A stretch of DNA of 32,430 nt. Origin: Alistipes sp. ZOR0009 (GTDB lineage Bacteria > Bacteroidota > Bacteroidia > Bacteroidales > ZOR0009). The stretch is taken from the NCBI RefSeq assembly GCF_000798815.1, contig NZ_JTLD01000061.1:1-32430 (forward strand), in the 5' to 3' direction. Positions 22,483-30,706 of the stretch are shown here, piece by piece. The position numbers and the translations under genes were made by a program. Under the pieces are notes generated by a model, which saw nothing but the letters and a program-made list of their open reading frames with translations, searched no databases and was not told the origin of the DNA. Every line of letters begins with the position of its first letter. Position 1 is the stretch's first letter.

Positions 22483-22636
22483 CTTTTCAAGATGTGATGT
22501 TGCTGCATCTATAGCTGGAGCTTCTTTTACATATGTTTTACAAGGAGTCGGAACTGCAATATGCCCAGGAGTTGGAACTATTGCGGGATGGGCATTGGGT
22601 ACATGGGCCTCATTAGTAATTGCAGATAGATGTTAG
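22439..22636 (+). CDS. Double-glycine leader peptide 2 (class II bacteriocin-like)
   Basis: 65 residues. Leader MKKLSLEQMEVVEGG (1-15), then a 50-residue core with a hydrophobic Gly/Ala-rich stretch containing G-V-G-T-A-I-C-P-G-V-G-T-I-A-G-W-A-L-G-T, a glycine-zipper pattern typical of membrane-active class II bacteriocins. Cys at 19, 42 and 65, an odd number. The downstream membrane protein gene overlaps its stop by seven bases, suggesting translational coupling to an immunity protein. Confidence 0.87.
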   Translation: MKKLSLEQMEVVEGGFSRCDVAASIAGASFTYVLQGVGTAICPGVGTIAGWALGTWASLVIADRC

Positions 22637-22983
22637 TAAAGAAGATCTTTAAAGAAAGGGGATTAGGAGTGTTAAACCTTATCCCCTTCTCAATGTTGTT
22701 TGTTTATTTTATTTATCCGAAACAAAAAGTGTGGTTTTTTTTATTCATTTTTACATACAGTTTGTTCGAATTGATTTTTAATAGTAGTCAAAATGATTCT
22801 GTATTTAGAAAAAATATCCAAAAGTCCTATGTTATTTATTTGATTATTTCAGTTGTTTTTTATTTTATAATATATATGTATAATTGTTTGTTGCAATACT
22901 ATCTATTGATAGTGTTGTTTTATTTTATAATAGTTTTTATTCTTGATTTTTACTACTACAAACAATCAAAAATAAATAATTAA
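22630..22983 (+). CDS. Small multi-span membrane protein, probable immunity protein
   Basis: 117 residues, very AT-rich. About four hydrophobic segments (near 14-29, 32-50, 67-85, 88-108), Phe/Tyr/Ile-rich, with short basic loops. Its ATG (22630) lies inside the end of the peptide 2 gene, so the two frames overlap by seven bases and are likely translated in a fixed ratio. That arrangement and topology are typical of bacteriocin immunity proteins. There is no family match by eye; the role is inferred from context. Confidence 0.7.
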   Translation: MLVKKIFKERGLGVLNLIPFSMLFVYFIYPKQKVWFFLFIFTYSLFELIFNSSQNDSVFRKNIQKSYVIYLIISVVFYFIIYMYNCLLQYYLLIVLFYFIIVFILDFYYYKQSKINN

Positions 22984-23052
22984 TACTTGGGTGGTGTGTG
23001 GATTAAATATCAAAAGATATTTATAATAAGTTTATAATTGAGTATTTTAGGT

Positions 23053-23673
23053 ATGAAAACTACAGTTGTTTTAAACTATTTTTATGTGTGTATTCTAAGT
23101 ATATTCCTTATTTTCATCAGCGATATTTTGATTGATAAGAAGATTCTTATTTATCAGTCTTTTATCGGACAGTTTGATGAAACAAGAGTAAATACGATAG
23201 TTGATTTATATCAAAGAATGCAAGTTTGGCAATACTTTATTATCCCAATACTTCTTTTGATGAAAATTTTTCTCTTATTAATACCTCTATATCTAGGCGT
23301 CATCTTAAAAAGTTACAAAGTACACGCAAAACAATTAATTTATATAATAATAAAATCCCAATATATTGTTGTAGTAAATGGCTTTATTACCATCTTATAC
23401 TTTTGGATTACAAAAAAATACCATACAATTTCTGATTTAAGTATAATTCCATTTTCAGCACTATCTCTTTTTAAACCAAATGAAGTAGAACCTTGGTTGG
23501 TATATCCGCTTTCCATCCTTAGTTTATTTGAAGTTTTTTACTGGGTGGCGCTTATCATACAGTGGAAGAAGTTAACAGGGAAAAGTTACGGAGAATCGTT
23601 TGACTTTATTGGTAGCACCTACGGGTTAGGGCTGCTGCTATGGGTGTTGGTGGTAATATTCTTTACAATTTAA
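23053..23673 (+). CDS. Multi-span membrane protein of the export cluster
   Basis: 206 residues from the ATG at 23053; a TTG at 23038 would add five. About five hydrophobic segments: near residues 6-24, 60-85, 100-118, 145-165 and 185-205. The C-terminal part has W-V-A-L-I-I-Q-W-K-K-L-T-G-K-S-Y-G. I do not recognise the family. It precedes the thioredoxin-like and exporter genes on the same strand and overlaps the region just before the thioredoxin start by few bases, so it is probably part of the same transcript. It could be another immunity protein or an export accessory. Confidence 0.65.
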   Translation: MKTTVVLNYFYVCILSIFLIFISDILIDKKILIYQSFIGQFDETRVNTIVDLYQRMQVWQYFIIPILLLMKIFLLLIPLYLGVILKSYKVHAKQLIYIIIKSQYIVVVNGFITILYFWITKKYHTISDLSIIPFSALSLFKPNEVEPWLVYPLSILSLFEVFYWVALIIQWKKLTGKSYGESFDFIGSTYGLGLLLWVLVVIFFTI

Positions 23674-23678
23674 AAAGT

Positions 23679-24191
23679 ATGAGAAAAACTATTGGAAGAG
23701 CTGCAATCGTTTTGGTTCTGCTATGCTCAAGCGTTCTTGTTTACAAAATAGTAGTAAAGGTAAACCAAAAAAAGGAGTGCGAGCGTATAACCCAAGCACT
23801 GCCAAGCTATACCTTTAACCTAGCGTATGGTGGCACAATGCATACCAAGAGCCTAGAGGATAAACCTACGGCAGTGATGTTCTTTAACCCGGGTTGCGAG
23901 CACTGCGAGTACGAGGGAGAAGCCCTAAGCACCAACAGCGGCAGCTTAAAGGAGAAGGAAATCCTTATGGTTAGCCTCTCGCCCCGCGATAGTATTAAGG
24001 CATACGCCAAAAGGCATAGGCTTGAGGGGATATCTAACATCCGCTTTGCCACCGATAGCCTTGCAAAGGCAACCATCATGTTTGGGGTTCAAGCTATCCC
24101 TACCACCTTTATATACGGTAGCGACGGTAGGTTGCGGAAGCGCTTTAACGGGGAGGTGAGCATTAAGGCGTTAATGAGAGAGCTACGTTAG
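23679..24191 (+). CDS. Membrane-anchored thioredoxin-like protein
   Basis: 170 residues from the ATG at 23679; an upstream in-frame start at 23640 overlaps the preceding gene and is less likely. An N-terminal hydrophobic anchor (about 5-28) is followed by a TlpA/redoxin-like fold with V-M-F-F-N-P-G-C-E-H-C-E (Cys73, Cys76) and, near residue 145, A-I-P-T-T-F-I-Y, which holds the cis-proline. It would work in the periplasm on thiols. In this cluster the likely clients are the Cys-containing peptides at 21137 and 22439. Base composition is that of the host chromosome, unlike the AT-rich genes before it. Confidence 0.85.
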   Translation: MRKTIGRAAIVLVLLCSSVLVYKIVVKVNQKKECERITQALPSYTFNLAYGGTMHTKSLEDKPTAVMFFNPGCEHCEYEGEALSTNSGSLKEKEILMVSLSPRDSIKAYAKRHRLEGISNIRFATDSLAKATIMFGVQAIPTTFIYGSDGRLRKRFNGEVSIKALMRELR

Positions 24192-24197
24192 ATTAGT

Positions 24198-24222
24198 AGT
24201 ATCAAGACACAAGTATCAAGAC
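24198..24222 (+). repeat. Short direct repeat AGTATCAAGAC x2
   Basis: AGTATCAAGAC occurs at 24198-24208 and 24212-24222 in the 116-bp gap between the thioredoxin-like gene and the exporter. No promoter was recognised there. Confidence 0.5.
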
Positions 24223-24307
24223 TTTGTCCAAAAGATTTTGTTGCGAGGAGGATTTAAAGAATTGCGGCAATTTGAAACGTATCTAATCAAAACAATATCG
24301 ATTATAT

Positions 24308-26476
24308 ATGCAGAATAGTAAGGTTAATATGCTCAAGCATGCCCAAAAGACGCATGTGCTGCAGTACAACCAAAGCTGGTGCGGGCTGGCCTGCATGGCA
24401 TCGGCGGTGAAGTACTACGGCGGCGTTGCCAAGCAGGAGCAGATGGTGGCCAACAGCGGAACCACCATTACGGGCACCACCCTACTTGGTCTCTACCAGC
24501 TGGCACCTACTCTTGGGTTCGATGCAGATGGCTACGAGGGAGACACCAAGGCGCTTAAGGATATTACCTATTTAGCCATTCTCCATATTCTTAACGAGAA
24601 CAGCATGCAGCACTACGTGGTGTGCTACGGCTGGAATGGCAGCCACTTCATTATCGGCGACCCCGGCAAGGGTGTTGTTGAGATGACCGAAGAAGAGCTG
24701 AATGAGGCATGGAAGAGCAAGTCGCTGCTGCTGGTTAAGCCTGCAAGTAATTTTGTTAAGCAAAAGGAGCTACGCTCGCAGCGTTGGCTGCTGGCCAAGG
24801 AACTTACCCGCAACGACTGGGGCATACTCGGCGTAGCGGTTGCCATGGGTGTGGTGCTTGCGGCACTTGGGCTGAGCTTGGCCATCTTCTCCCAGAAGCT
24901 GGTGGATAAGCTGCTCCCCAGCGGCGATATCAAGAAGCTGGTGGCCTCGCTGGTGGTAATCTTCCTGCTGCTAATGGCAAAGAACTTCATCGGATACCTA
25001 CGAGGCATTCTGCTTACCCGTCAGTCTAAGGATTTTGGGAATAGGACGGTTAGCTGGTTCTTCGGCATCAGCATGATGCTGCCCAAGCGCTTTTTCGACA
25101 GCCTTAAAACCGGCGACATGGTTGCCCGCCTTAACGACACCCGTAGGCTGCAGCAGGTGCTCAGCGCCATCACCTCATCAATGGTTATCGACCTGCTTGG
25201 GCTGATTACCGCACTTATTCTGTTGATAAGCTACTCTACATGGCTCGGCGTGGTATCGCTGAGCGCCGTGATTGTTTTTCCAATAATTACCATGCGCAAT
25301 AGCAAGCGCATAAAGGAGTATCAGCAGCAAGTTATGGCCTCGTACGCCACCTCGGAAAGCTGCTTCGTGAATACCATTCAGGGTGTGGAAGCCATAAAAT
25401 CGTCGCAAGTCGAACAGGTACATACCGAAAAAGTAGCGCAAGCGTACGGCAACTACCAGGAAAAGTCGTACGACCTTGGGCTATTCAGTAATAAGTTGGG
25501 GCTAATATTCCAAACTGCTGCCACCATTATTCTGGTTGCCGTAGTATCGTTTGGAGCATTTGGTGTACTCGAGAAGTGGCTAACTGTTGGCGAGCTGATG
25601 GCCGCCCTGTCGCTTGCGAGCACGGTAGTAGGAACAGCAGCTTCCCTTTCGCTAGCTATAGTACAATTTCAGGAGGCTAATGTTGCCTTTACCCGTTTGC
25701 ACGATTTCATACAGGGTGAGAAAGAAGAAACTCTAGACGAGAGTAACGCATCTTCAATACGAATAGAGACCATTGCCCTAAAGGAGGTTTCGTTCCGCTA
25801 CCCCGGGCGCAGCCTTCTGCTGGATAAAGCTTCGTTGGTACTCCGCCGAGGCGAGATTACCTGCCTTATGGGTGAAATTGGCAGAGGGAAGAGTACCATC
25901 CTTCAGCTGCTGCAGCGTTTTTATATTCCAGGAGAAGGAACTATTGAAATTAATGCCAAAGAGTGGAGTGGCATTAATACACCCCTACTACGCAGCTGCA
26001 TCGGTGTTGCTCCTCAGGAGGTAAAGCTACTTAACGCCACCTTGCTGGAAAATATTGCCATGCGAAACGATCTGGAGAGCCTTAAGCAGGCCGAAACGCT
26101 ATGCCAGCAGCTGGGCTTCAACCGCTTTTTCCAGCAACTCCCGCTTGGCCTACTCACTCCTGTTGGTGAAGATGGCGTAAACCTATCGGGCGGGCAGAGG
26201 CAGCTGCTCGGACTATGCCGTGCGCTTGTCCGCAAGCCATCCATCCTGCTGCTTGATGAGCCAACTGCATCGCTTGATAGGGAGGCCGCAAATTTTGTAC
26301 GGCTGCTTATTCAGGATTTGAAGGTAGATAAAATAATTCTTATAGTTACCCATTTACCTGATATGCTTCCCATATCTGATAAACTTTACCTGCTACATAA
26401 TAAAAAATTAGAGCAAAAAGATAAAGTGATGTTCTATAGAGAATTATGCGAAGATCAGATGGTGGATTTTGTATGA
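24308..26476 (+). CDS. Peptidase-containing ABC exporter (C39 family)
   Basis: 722 residues; a second possible ATG is at 24329. Domain order: C39 bacteriocin-processing peptidase (1-145) with Cys25 in Q-S-W-C-G-L-A-C, His102 in Q-H-Y-V-V and Asp118 in G-D-P-G-K; a six-span ABC membrane domain (about 165-460); and an ATPase with Walker A G-E-I-G-R-G-K-S-T (522-530), signature L-S-G-G-Q (626-630) and Walker B I-L-L-L-D-E-P (646-652). It cleaves double-glycine leaders while exporting the core. The obvious substrates are the peptides at 21137 and 22439. No HlyD-type adaptor or TolC-type channel is encoded nearby, so these must come from elsewhere if needed. It is the last gene of the cluster. Confidence 0.95.
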   Translation: MQNSKVNMLKHAQKTHVLQYNQSWCGLACMASAVKYYGGVAKQEQMVANSGTTITGTTLLGLYQLAPTLGFDADGYEGDTKALKDITYLAILHILNENSMQHYVVCYGWNGSHFIIGDPGKGVVEMTEEELNEAWKSKSLLLVKPASNFVKQKELRSQRWLLAKELTRNDWGILGVAVAMGVVLAALGLSLAIFSQKLVDKLLPSGDIKKLVASLVVIFLLLMAKNFIGYLRGILLTRQSKDFGNRTVSWFFGISMMLPKRFFDSLKTGDMVARLNDTRRLQQVLSAITSSMVIDLLGLITALILLISYSTWLGVVSLSAVIVFPIITMRNSKRIKEYQQQVMASYATSESCFVNTIQGVEAIKSSQVEQVHTEKVAQAYGNYQEKSYDLGLFSNKLGLIFQTAATIILVAVVSFGAFGVLEKWLTVGELMAALSLASTVVGTAASLSLAIVQFQEANVAFTRLHDFIQGEKEETLDESNASSIRIETIALKEVSFRYPGRSLLLDKASLVLRRGEITCLMGEIGRGKSTILQLLQRFYIPGEGTIEINAKEWSGINTPLLRSCIGVAPQEVKLLNATLLENIAMRNDLESLKQAETLCQQLGFNRFFQQLPLGLLTPVGEDGVNLSGGQRQLLGLCRALVRKPSILLLDEPTASLDREAANFVRLLIQDLKVDKIILIVTHLPDMLPISDKLYLLHNKKLEQKDKVMFYRELCEDQMVDFV

Positions 26477-26603
26477 TCTTTTGAAGTTCGTTGCTGTCGA
26501 TATCATATATTAAGTGTTGTTTTGTAAATTATCTACATAAAACAGGAGGTGTCTCTTATAAATAGGTTGTGTAGTTTTATAAAATAAAAAAGGTACTTTG
26601 TCC

Positions 26604-26622
26604 TATCGGTATAAAACCGATA
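26604..26622. repeat. Stem-loop TATCGGT/ACCGATA
   Basis: TATCGGT-ATAAA-ACCGATA, a 7-bp perfect inverted repeat, 15 bp before the longer hairpin at 26637. Confidence 0.45.
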
Positions 26623-26636
26623 AGAAGAACAAAACA

Positions 26637-26679
26637 AGCAGATAGCGAGTGCAATGTAAAATGGCATTCGCTATCTGCT
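26637..26679 (+). terminator. Long stem-loop after the export cluster
   Basis: AGCAGATAGCGAGTGC (26637-26652) pairs with GCATTCGCTATCTGCT (26664-26679): 16 bp with one G-T pair and an 11-nt loop. There is no clean T-run after it, so it may be a terminator of the exporter transcript, an RNA stabiliser or the relic of a small mobile repeat. Confidence 0.4.
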
Positions 26680-27499
26680 ATCATTATAGTCAGTGCAATC
26701 TATCTCAATGGCTATAAAGTCAAAATATGTTGCCTATTTATATGTATATCAGTTGTTAATTCTTCTCTGTTATAATGTCCCTTCAATTTGTTTTCTACAA
26801 TTGAATCTTTGCCGTTACAGCAGTTCTTTTATTGAGATAAAATAGATATTTATCGAGGATCATTTTTGAGGGCACACTTTCGGAGCGCTTTGTCCGTTAG
26901 AAATGTTGACTTTTAAGAAGTGAAAGAGTCTGAAATTAAGCGACAACCATTTGTAATGTATACTTTTTGAATTAAATGTGATTTTTTTTCGAAAAAGTAG
27001 AGTACAAAAAGGAAAAAATCTCTCTATAGTATTAAGGCAGCGAGTTGCCCGGCGGTAATGTTCCGTTTTAAATAAAAGTTATGATGAAATAGGAAGGGAA
27101 GAGGGTGATTTTACCACCTACTGGATTGGCGAGGAATTTTTGTCTTGGTAAGGGATAGTGCTTACATTTTTGAATGGGGGTTCGGAGATATAGGCATCAA
27201 GACGGCAGAAGGAGGATTTTCGCCTCTCATAATGCGCAAGGTAGGTTAGGTAACACCGTTATAATACTAGAGCTGGGTTGATTCATCTATTGGAATTGAG
27301 TCTCAACTACCATCTCTAGAAACAAGTTAATTTTCTAAATCTGAATTAGATTGGTTCGAGCTATCGGCTTGCAACCTGCTAGTTATTTCGTGGTGTAATA
27401 GCTGGCAGTAAGAGATCATGGTTGGCTTTTGGTTGGGGGATCAGAAGCTGGCAGCAACAAAGCGGTGGCTCCGCCTCTAAAATAAGGCATAGAGCAGGA

Positions 27500-28999
27500 A
27501 TGAAAATGGTAGAGATTGAGAAAAAGGATATCATTCAGGATATCTTGGGGGCAATGCAGCGCTACCCCGAAAATAGCGCATTTGTTATAGACGATGTACA
27601 CTATACCTATGCCCAGTTAGGTAGTAAGGTGGGTGGCATTATGCAGTATCTTTCTGGTACAACAGATCAAAGGGTCGGAATTGTGGCCGAAAACCGTATC
27701 GAGACCTACGCCTCGATACTGGCTACGCTCATGTGCGGAAAAACCTACGTAATTCTGCATCCATCTTACCCCGAAAGCCGCAATTTGAAGATTACCGCTA
27801 CGGCAGGGTTGCGAACCATCTTATATGCGGGGCCGTTCGAGCAGGAGGCCTTTAGCCAGAAGGGGATTACGCTGGTTGACACCACGATGTTGGAGGAGAG
27901 TAGCATCCTGCAGCAGAGCTATCAGGCTGCTAGTGGCGATGCCAACGCCTACATCATTTTCACCTCGGGCAGCACCAATGAGCCCAAGGGAGTACCCATC
28001 ACACGTACCAACCTAAATGCCTTTTACAGGGCATACGGCCAGCTGGGCTGGCTGCTTAGCGAGCGCGATCGTATGCTGCAGATGTTCGAGCTAACATTTG
28101 ACGTTTCGGTTGTTTCGATGCTCTACCCGCTTACCCTTGGAGCAAGCATTTACACCGTAGGCTACCAGGATGTGAAGCACATGAAGGTGTTTGATCTGCT
28201 AGATACCTGCGAGCTAACTTTTGCTGCTGTAACGCCATCGCTGCTGCAGCTGCTTTCGCCCTACTTTGGTGAGATGTGCTTCCCTTCGTTGCGCTACCTG
28301 GTGGTAACGGCGGAGGCGTCGCAGGTGGAGCTGCTGGATGAGTTCAGAGCTTCGGTTCCCAACGCCGAGTTTGTAAATCTTTACGGCCCTACCGAGGCTA
28401 CCATATACTGTACCTACTATAAAATTCCAGCGCAGGGATGCAAGCATCGCAACGGGATGGTGGCCGTGGGGCAACCATTTGACGGTATCGATATTCTGAT
28501 TGAGGATGAGCAGGGAAATGCGCTTCCATCGGGAGAGATGGGGGAACTTCTAGTATCTGGCGATCAGGTGTTAGGTGGATATTTGGATGATCCAGAAAAG
28601 TCGGCAGCAGCGCTGGTTGCTCGCAACGGCAAGATTTTCTACAAAACTGGCGACCTGTGTATTGTAGACGGTGAGGGTGATATCATTTACTGCGGCCGTA
28701 AAGACTATCAGGTAAAGATTCAGGGATTCCGCATAGAGCTTAGCGAGATAGAGTACACCGCCAAGCAGTTTTTTGATAATACCTGCAATGTGGTGGTGAT
28801 TCCTGCCGCGCAGGATGGTGTTTATACCGAGCTGCATATGGTTGTAGAGGACCATAGCTGCGAGGAGCAGCTGCTGCAGAATTTCCTGAAGGAGAAGCTG
28901 CCCCGCTACATGCTCCCCAAACGAATTCATTGCATACCTCAGTTCCCCGTATCAAACAGCAACAAGGTAGACCGAAAGAAAATAGCACAGCTTATCTAA
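27500..28999 (+). CDS. DltA-like adenylating enzyme (amino-acid:carrier-protein ligase)
   Basis: 499 residues from the ATG at 27500, which follows AGCAGGA; an upstream frame to 27422 has no family-like sequence. NRPS-type adenylation motifs in order: Y-I-I-F-T-S-G-S-T-N-E-P-K-G (A3), N-L-Y-G-P-T-E-A-T (A5), Y-K-T-G-D (A7), G-R-K-D-Y-Q-V-K-I-Q-G-F-R-I-E-L (A8) and N-S-N-K-V-D-R-K-K-I (A10, catalytic Lys). It has no condensation or thiolation domain. It should activate an amino or aryl acid with ATP and load it on the carrier protein encoded 13 bp downstream. With the MBOAT and DltD-like genes it forms a dlt-like operon; D-alanine is the model substrate but is not proven. Confidence 0.88.
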   Translation: MKMVEIEKKDIIQDILGAMQRYPENSAFVIDDVHYTYAQLGSKVGGIMQYLSGTTDQRVGIVAENRIETYASILATLMCGKTYVILHPSYPESRNLKITATAGLRTILYAGPFEQEAFSQKGITLVDTTMLEESSILQQSYQAASGDANAYIIFTSGSTNEPKGVPITRTNLNAFYRAYGQLGWLLSERDRMLQMFELTFDVSVVSMLYPLTLGASIYTVGYQDVKHMKVFDLLDTCELTFAAVTPSLLQLLSPYFGEMCFPSLRYLVVTAEASQVELLDEFRASVPNAEFVNLYGPTEATIYCTYYKIPAQGCKHRNGMVAVGQPFDGIDILIEDEQGNALPSGEMGELLVSGDQVLGGYLDDPEKSAAALVARNGKIFYKTGDLCIVDGEGDIIYCGRKDYQVKIQGFRIELSEIEYTAKQFFDNTCNVVVIPAAQDGVYTELHMVVEDHSCEEQLLQNFLKEKLPRYMLPKRIHCIPQFPVSNSNKVDRKKIAQLI

Positions 29000-29012
29000 A
29001 CAAATAAAAATA

Positions 29013-29255
29013 ATGACTCAGGCAGAAGTACTAGCGCAGGTAGAGACCATCTTTCAAAAGGTTCTTAAAAGGGATAATATCCAGCTTACCGAAACGGCAA
29101 CAACCAACGATGTGGACGGGTGGAATTCCCTTTCGCATATGATGATTATTGCAGAGGTGGAGGCGCAGTTCGGAATTAAGTTCAGCTTTCGCGAAATGGT
29201 TAAGTTTAAGAATGTCGGCGATTTATGTAACGCTATCGTATCAAAAAAGCAGTAG
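29013..29255 (+). CDS. Acyl/aminoacyl carrier protein (DltC-like)
   Basis: 80 residues. The four-helix carrier fold is visible, with the phosphopantetheine Ser39 in V-D-G-W-N-S-L-S-H; the usual Asp before Ser is Asn here. It carries the residue activated by the adenylating enzyme as a thioester and hands it to the membrane acyltransferase. It starts 13 bp after that gene and ends three bases before the MBOAT gene. Confidence 0.92.
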   Translation: MTQAEVLAQVETIFQKVLKRDNIQLTETATTNDVDGWNSLSHMMIIAEVEAQFGIKFSFREMVKFKNVGDLCNAIVSKKQ

Positions 29256-29258
29256 GTA

Positions 29259-30692
29259 ATGCAGTTTCTTTCATTTAGCTTTCTGGCTTTATTTACCGTC
29301 TGCTTTATTCTTTGCTATGCACTAAAAGGACGTTATCGTAATGCCCTGCTGCTTTTGGCTAGCGGGGTATTTGTTGGCTGGTTCCATTTGCCTTTTCTAA
29401 TAACGGCGGTGGTGGTGGCCTTGTACACCTTTTTTATGGGGCAGTGGATCGAGCAGCGAAACAATCAAAGGCCAGTAAAGACGCTATACATTGTAAGCAT
29501 TGTTGGGCTTATTGGAGGATGGCTATTCTTCCACTACAGCTCGTTTTCGGTAGGGGTAATTCATTCCCTACTACCCTTTACCAACGCAGGGACCCTCGCC
29601 GATAAGATTATCGTTCCGCTGGGGATGTCCTTCTATACCTTTCAGGCCATTGGATATTTAACCGATATCTACTGGCAGGAGTATCGTGCCGAGCGCAATC
29701 CGGTTAACTTTATGCTGTATATGCTCTTCTTCATGAAGTTCCTTTCGGGACCAATTGAGCGGGGCGACTCGATGCTTGAACAGCTTAAAAATCCGAAGCC
29801 ATTCGACTACACTAACATTGTATCGGGGCTAAAGCTCATCTTTCTGGGGCTATTCAAAAAGCTGCTTATTGCCAACTATATATCGCCATCTACCGACATG
29901 ATGTTTAGCTCGGTGCACGAGATATCGGGGGTGCAGCTGCTGATGACCTGCCTGCTTTACCCCGTAGTTCTTTATGCCGACTTCTCGGGCTATACCGATA
30001 TCGCTGTTGGTGGGGCACGTATGTTTGGCATTGAGCTATCGCCCAACTTCGACCGCCCGTTTGTATCCAAAAGTACATCGGAGCTGTGGCGTCGTTGGCA
30101 TATGTCGCTTTCCTTTTGGGTGCGCGACTACCTTTACATCCCGTTAACGGCTGCTACCCGCAGCTGGCGAGAGTGGGGTATATACCTTAGCCTTATTGTA
30201 ACGTTTGTTCTGCTGGGCGTGTGGCATGGTGCCGGTTGGGCTTTTGCCTTCTACGGCTTTATTCAAGGCTTTCTGATATGCTGTGAGATGCGCTTTCCGC
30301 ACTTTAGCCAAAGGCTTCAAAAGATGGTAGGGGCGCCAGTGGCTTCGGCCTTTATGATGGTTAAAACCTACCTGCTATTTGCCGTTTCTTTGATATTCTT
30401 CCGGTTAAGTTCGTTCTCCGATGCGCTCTACTTTCTCCGTAACATCTCGTTCGAGGTGGAGCATTCGTGGAAGGAGATGAACATCGGTATGAGCGATAAT
30501 ACCGCCATTGTTGCTGGTATTGCTCTAGTGCTGGTGCTGGTATACGAATATCTCTCCTCTAAAAAGGATTTGGCTGGAAGATTTCAGCGTTTGCCCGTAT
30601 GGTTGCGCTGGGGTGTTTACTACCTGATGGTCTTTTTGCTGCTGCTGCACGGTAAGTTTGGCGCCGACAACTTTATCTACTTACAATTTTAA
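29259..30692 (+). CDS. MBOAT family O-acyltransferase (DltB/AlgI-like)
   Basis: 477 residues with about 11 hydrophobic segments. Family landmarks: L-G-M-S-F-Y-T-F-Q-A-I-G-Y, F-F-M-K-F-L-S-G-P-I-E-R, D-F-S-G-Y-T-D-I-A-V-G, N-F-D-R-P-F-V-S-K-S-T-S-E-L-W-R-R-W-H-M-S-L-S-F-W-V-R-D-Y, and the invariant W-H-G-A-G-W with catalytic His323. Such enzymes pass an acyl group from the cytoplasmic carrier protein to an acceptor outside the inner membrane. Position three bases after the carrier gene indicates translational coupling. The acceptor glycan or lipid is unknown. Confidence 0.95.
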   Translation: MQFLSFSFLALFTVCFILCYALKGRYRNALLLLASGVFVGWFHLPFLITAVVVALYTFFMGQWIEQRNNQRPVKTLYIVSIVGLIGGWLFFHYSSFSVGVIHSLLPFTNAGTLADKIIVPLGMSFYTFQAIGYLTDIYWQEYRAERNPVNFMLYMLFFMKFLSGPIERGDSMLEQLKNPKPFDYTNIVSGLKLIFLGLFKKLLIANYISPSTDMMFSSVHEISGVQLLMTCLLYPVVLYADFSGYTDIAVGGARMFGIELSPNFDRPFVSKSTSELWRRWHMSLSFWVRDYLYIPLTAATRSWREWGIYLSLIVTFVLLGVWHGAGWAFAFYGFIQGFLICCEMRFPHFSQRLQKMVGAPVASAFMMVKTYLLFAVSLIFFRLSSFSDALYFLRNISFEVEHSWKEMNIGMSDNTAIVAGIALVLVLVYEYLSSKKDLAGRFQRLPVWLRWGVYYLMVFLLLLHGKFGADNFIYLQF

Positions 30693-30706
30693 AGGCTATT
30701 GAGGAT

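Larger units (their letters stand above)
26477..27499. other. About 1 kb without a convincing gene
   Basis: AT-rich spacer between the exporter and the dlt-like operon. It holds two hairpins (26604-26622 and 26637-26679). In 27059-27151 a 30-codon start-less frame ending G-D-F-T-T-Y-W-I-G-E-E-F-L-S-W is open, and another frame near 27190-27249 contains A-E-G-G-F-S-P-L; both may be decayed gene pieces. No complete gene with a start codon was found. Confidence 0.5.

Noticed and set aside
27059-27249. A fourth double-glycine peptide gene (A-E-G-G-F-S)
   Set aside because: No start codon or leader pattern precedes it in frame and the conserved tail/leader block is absent.
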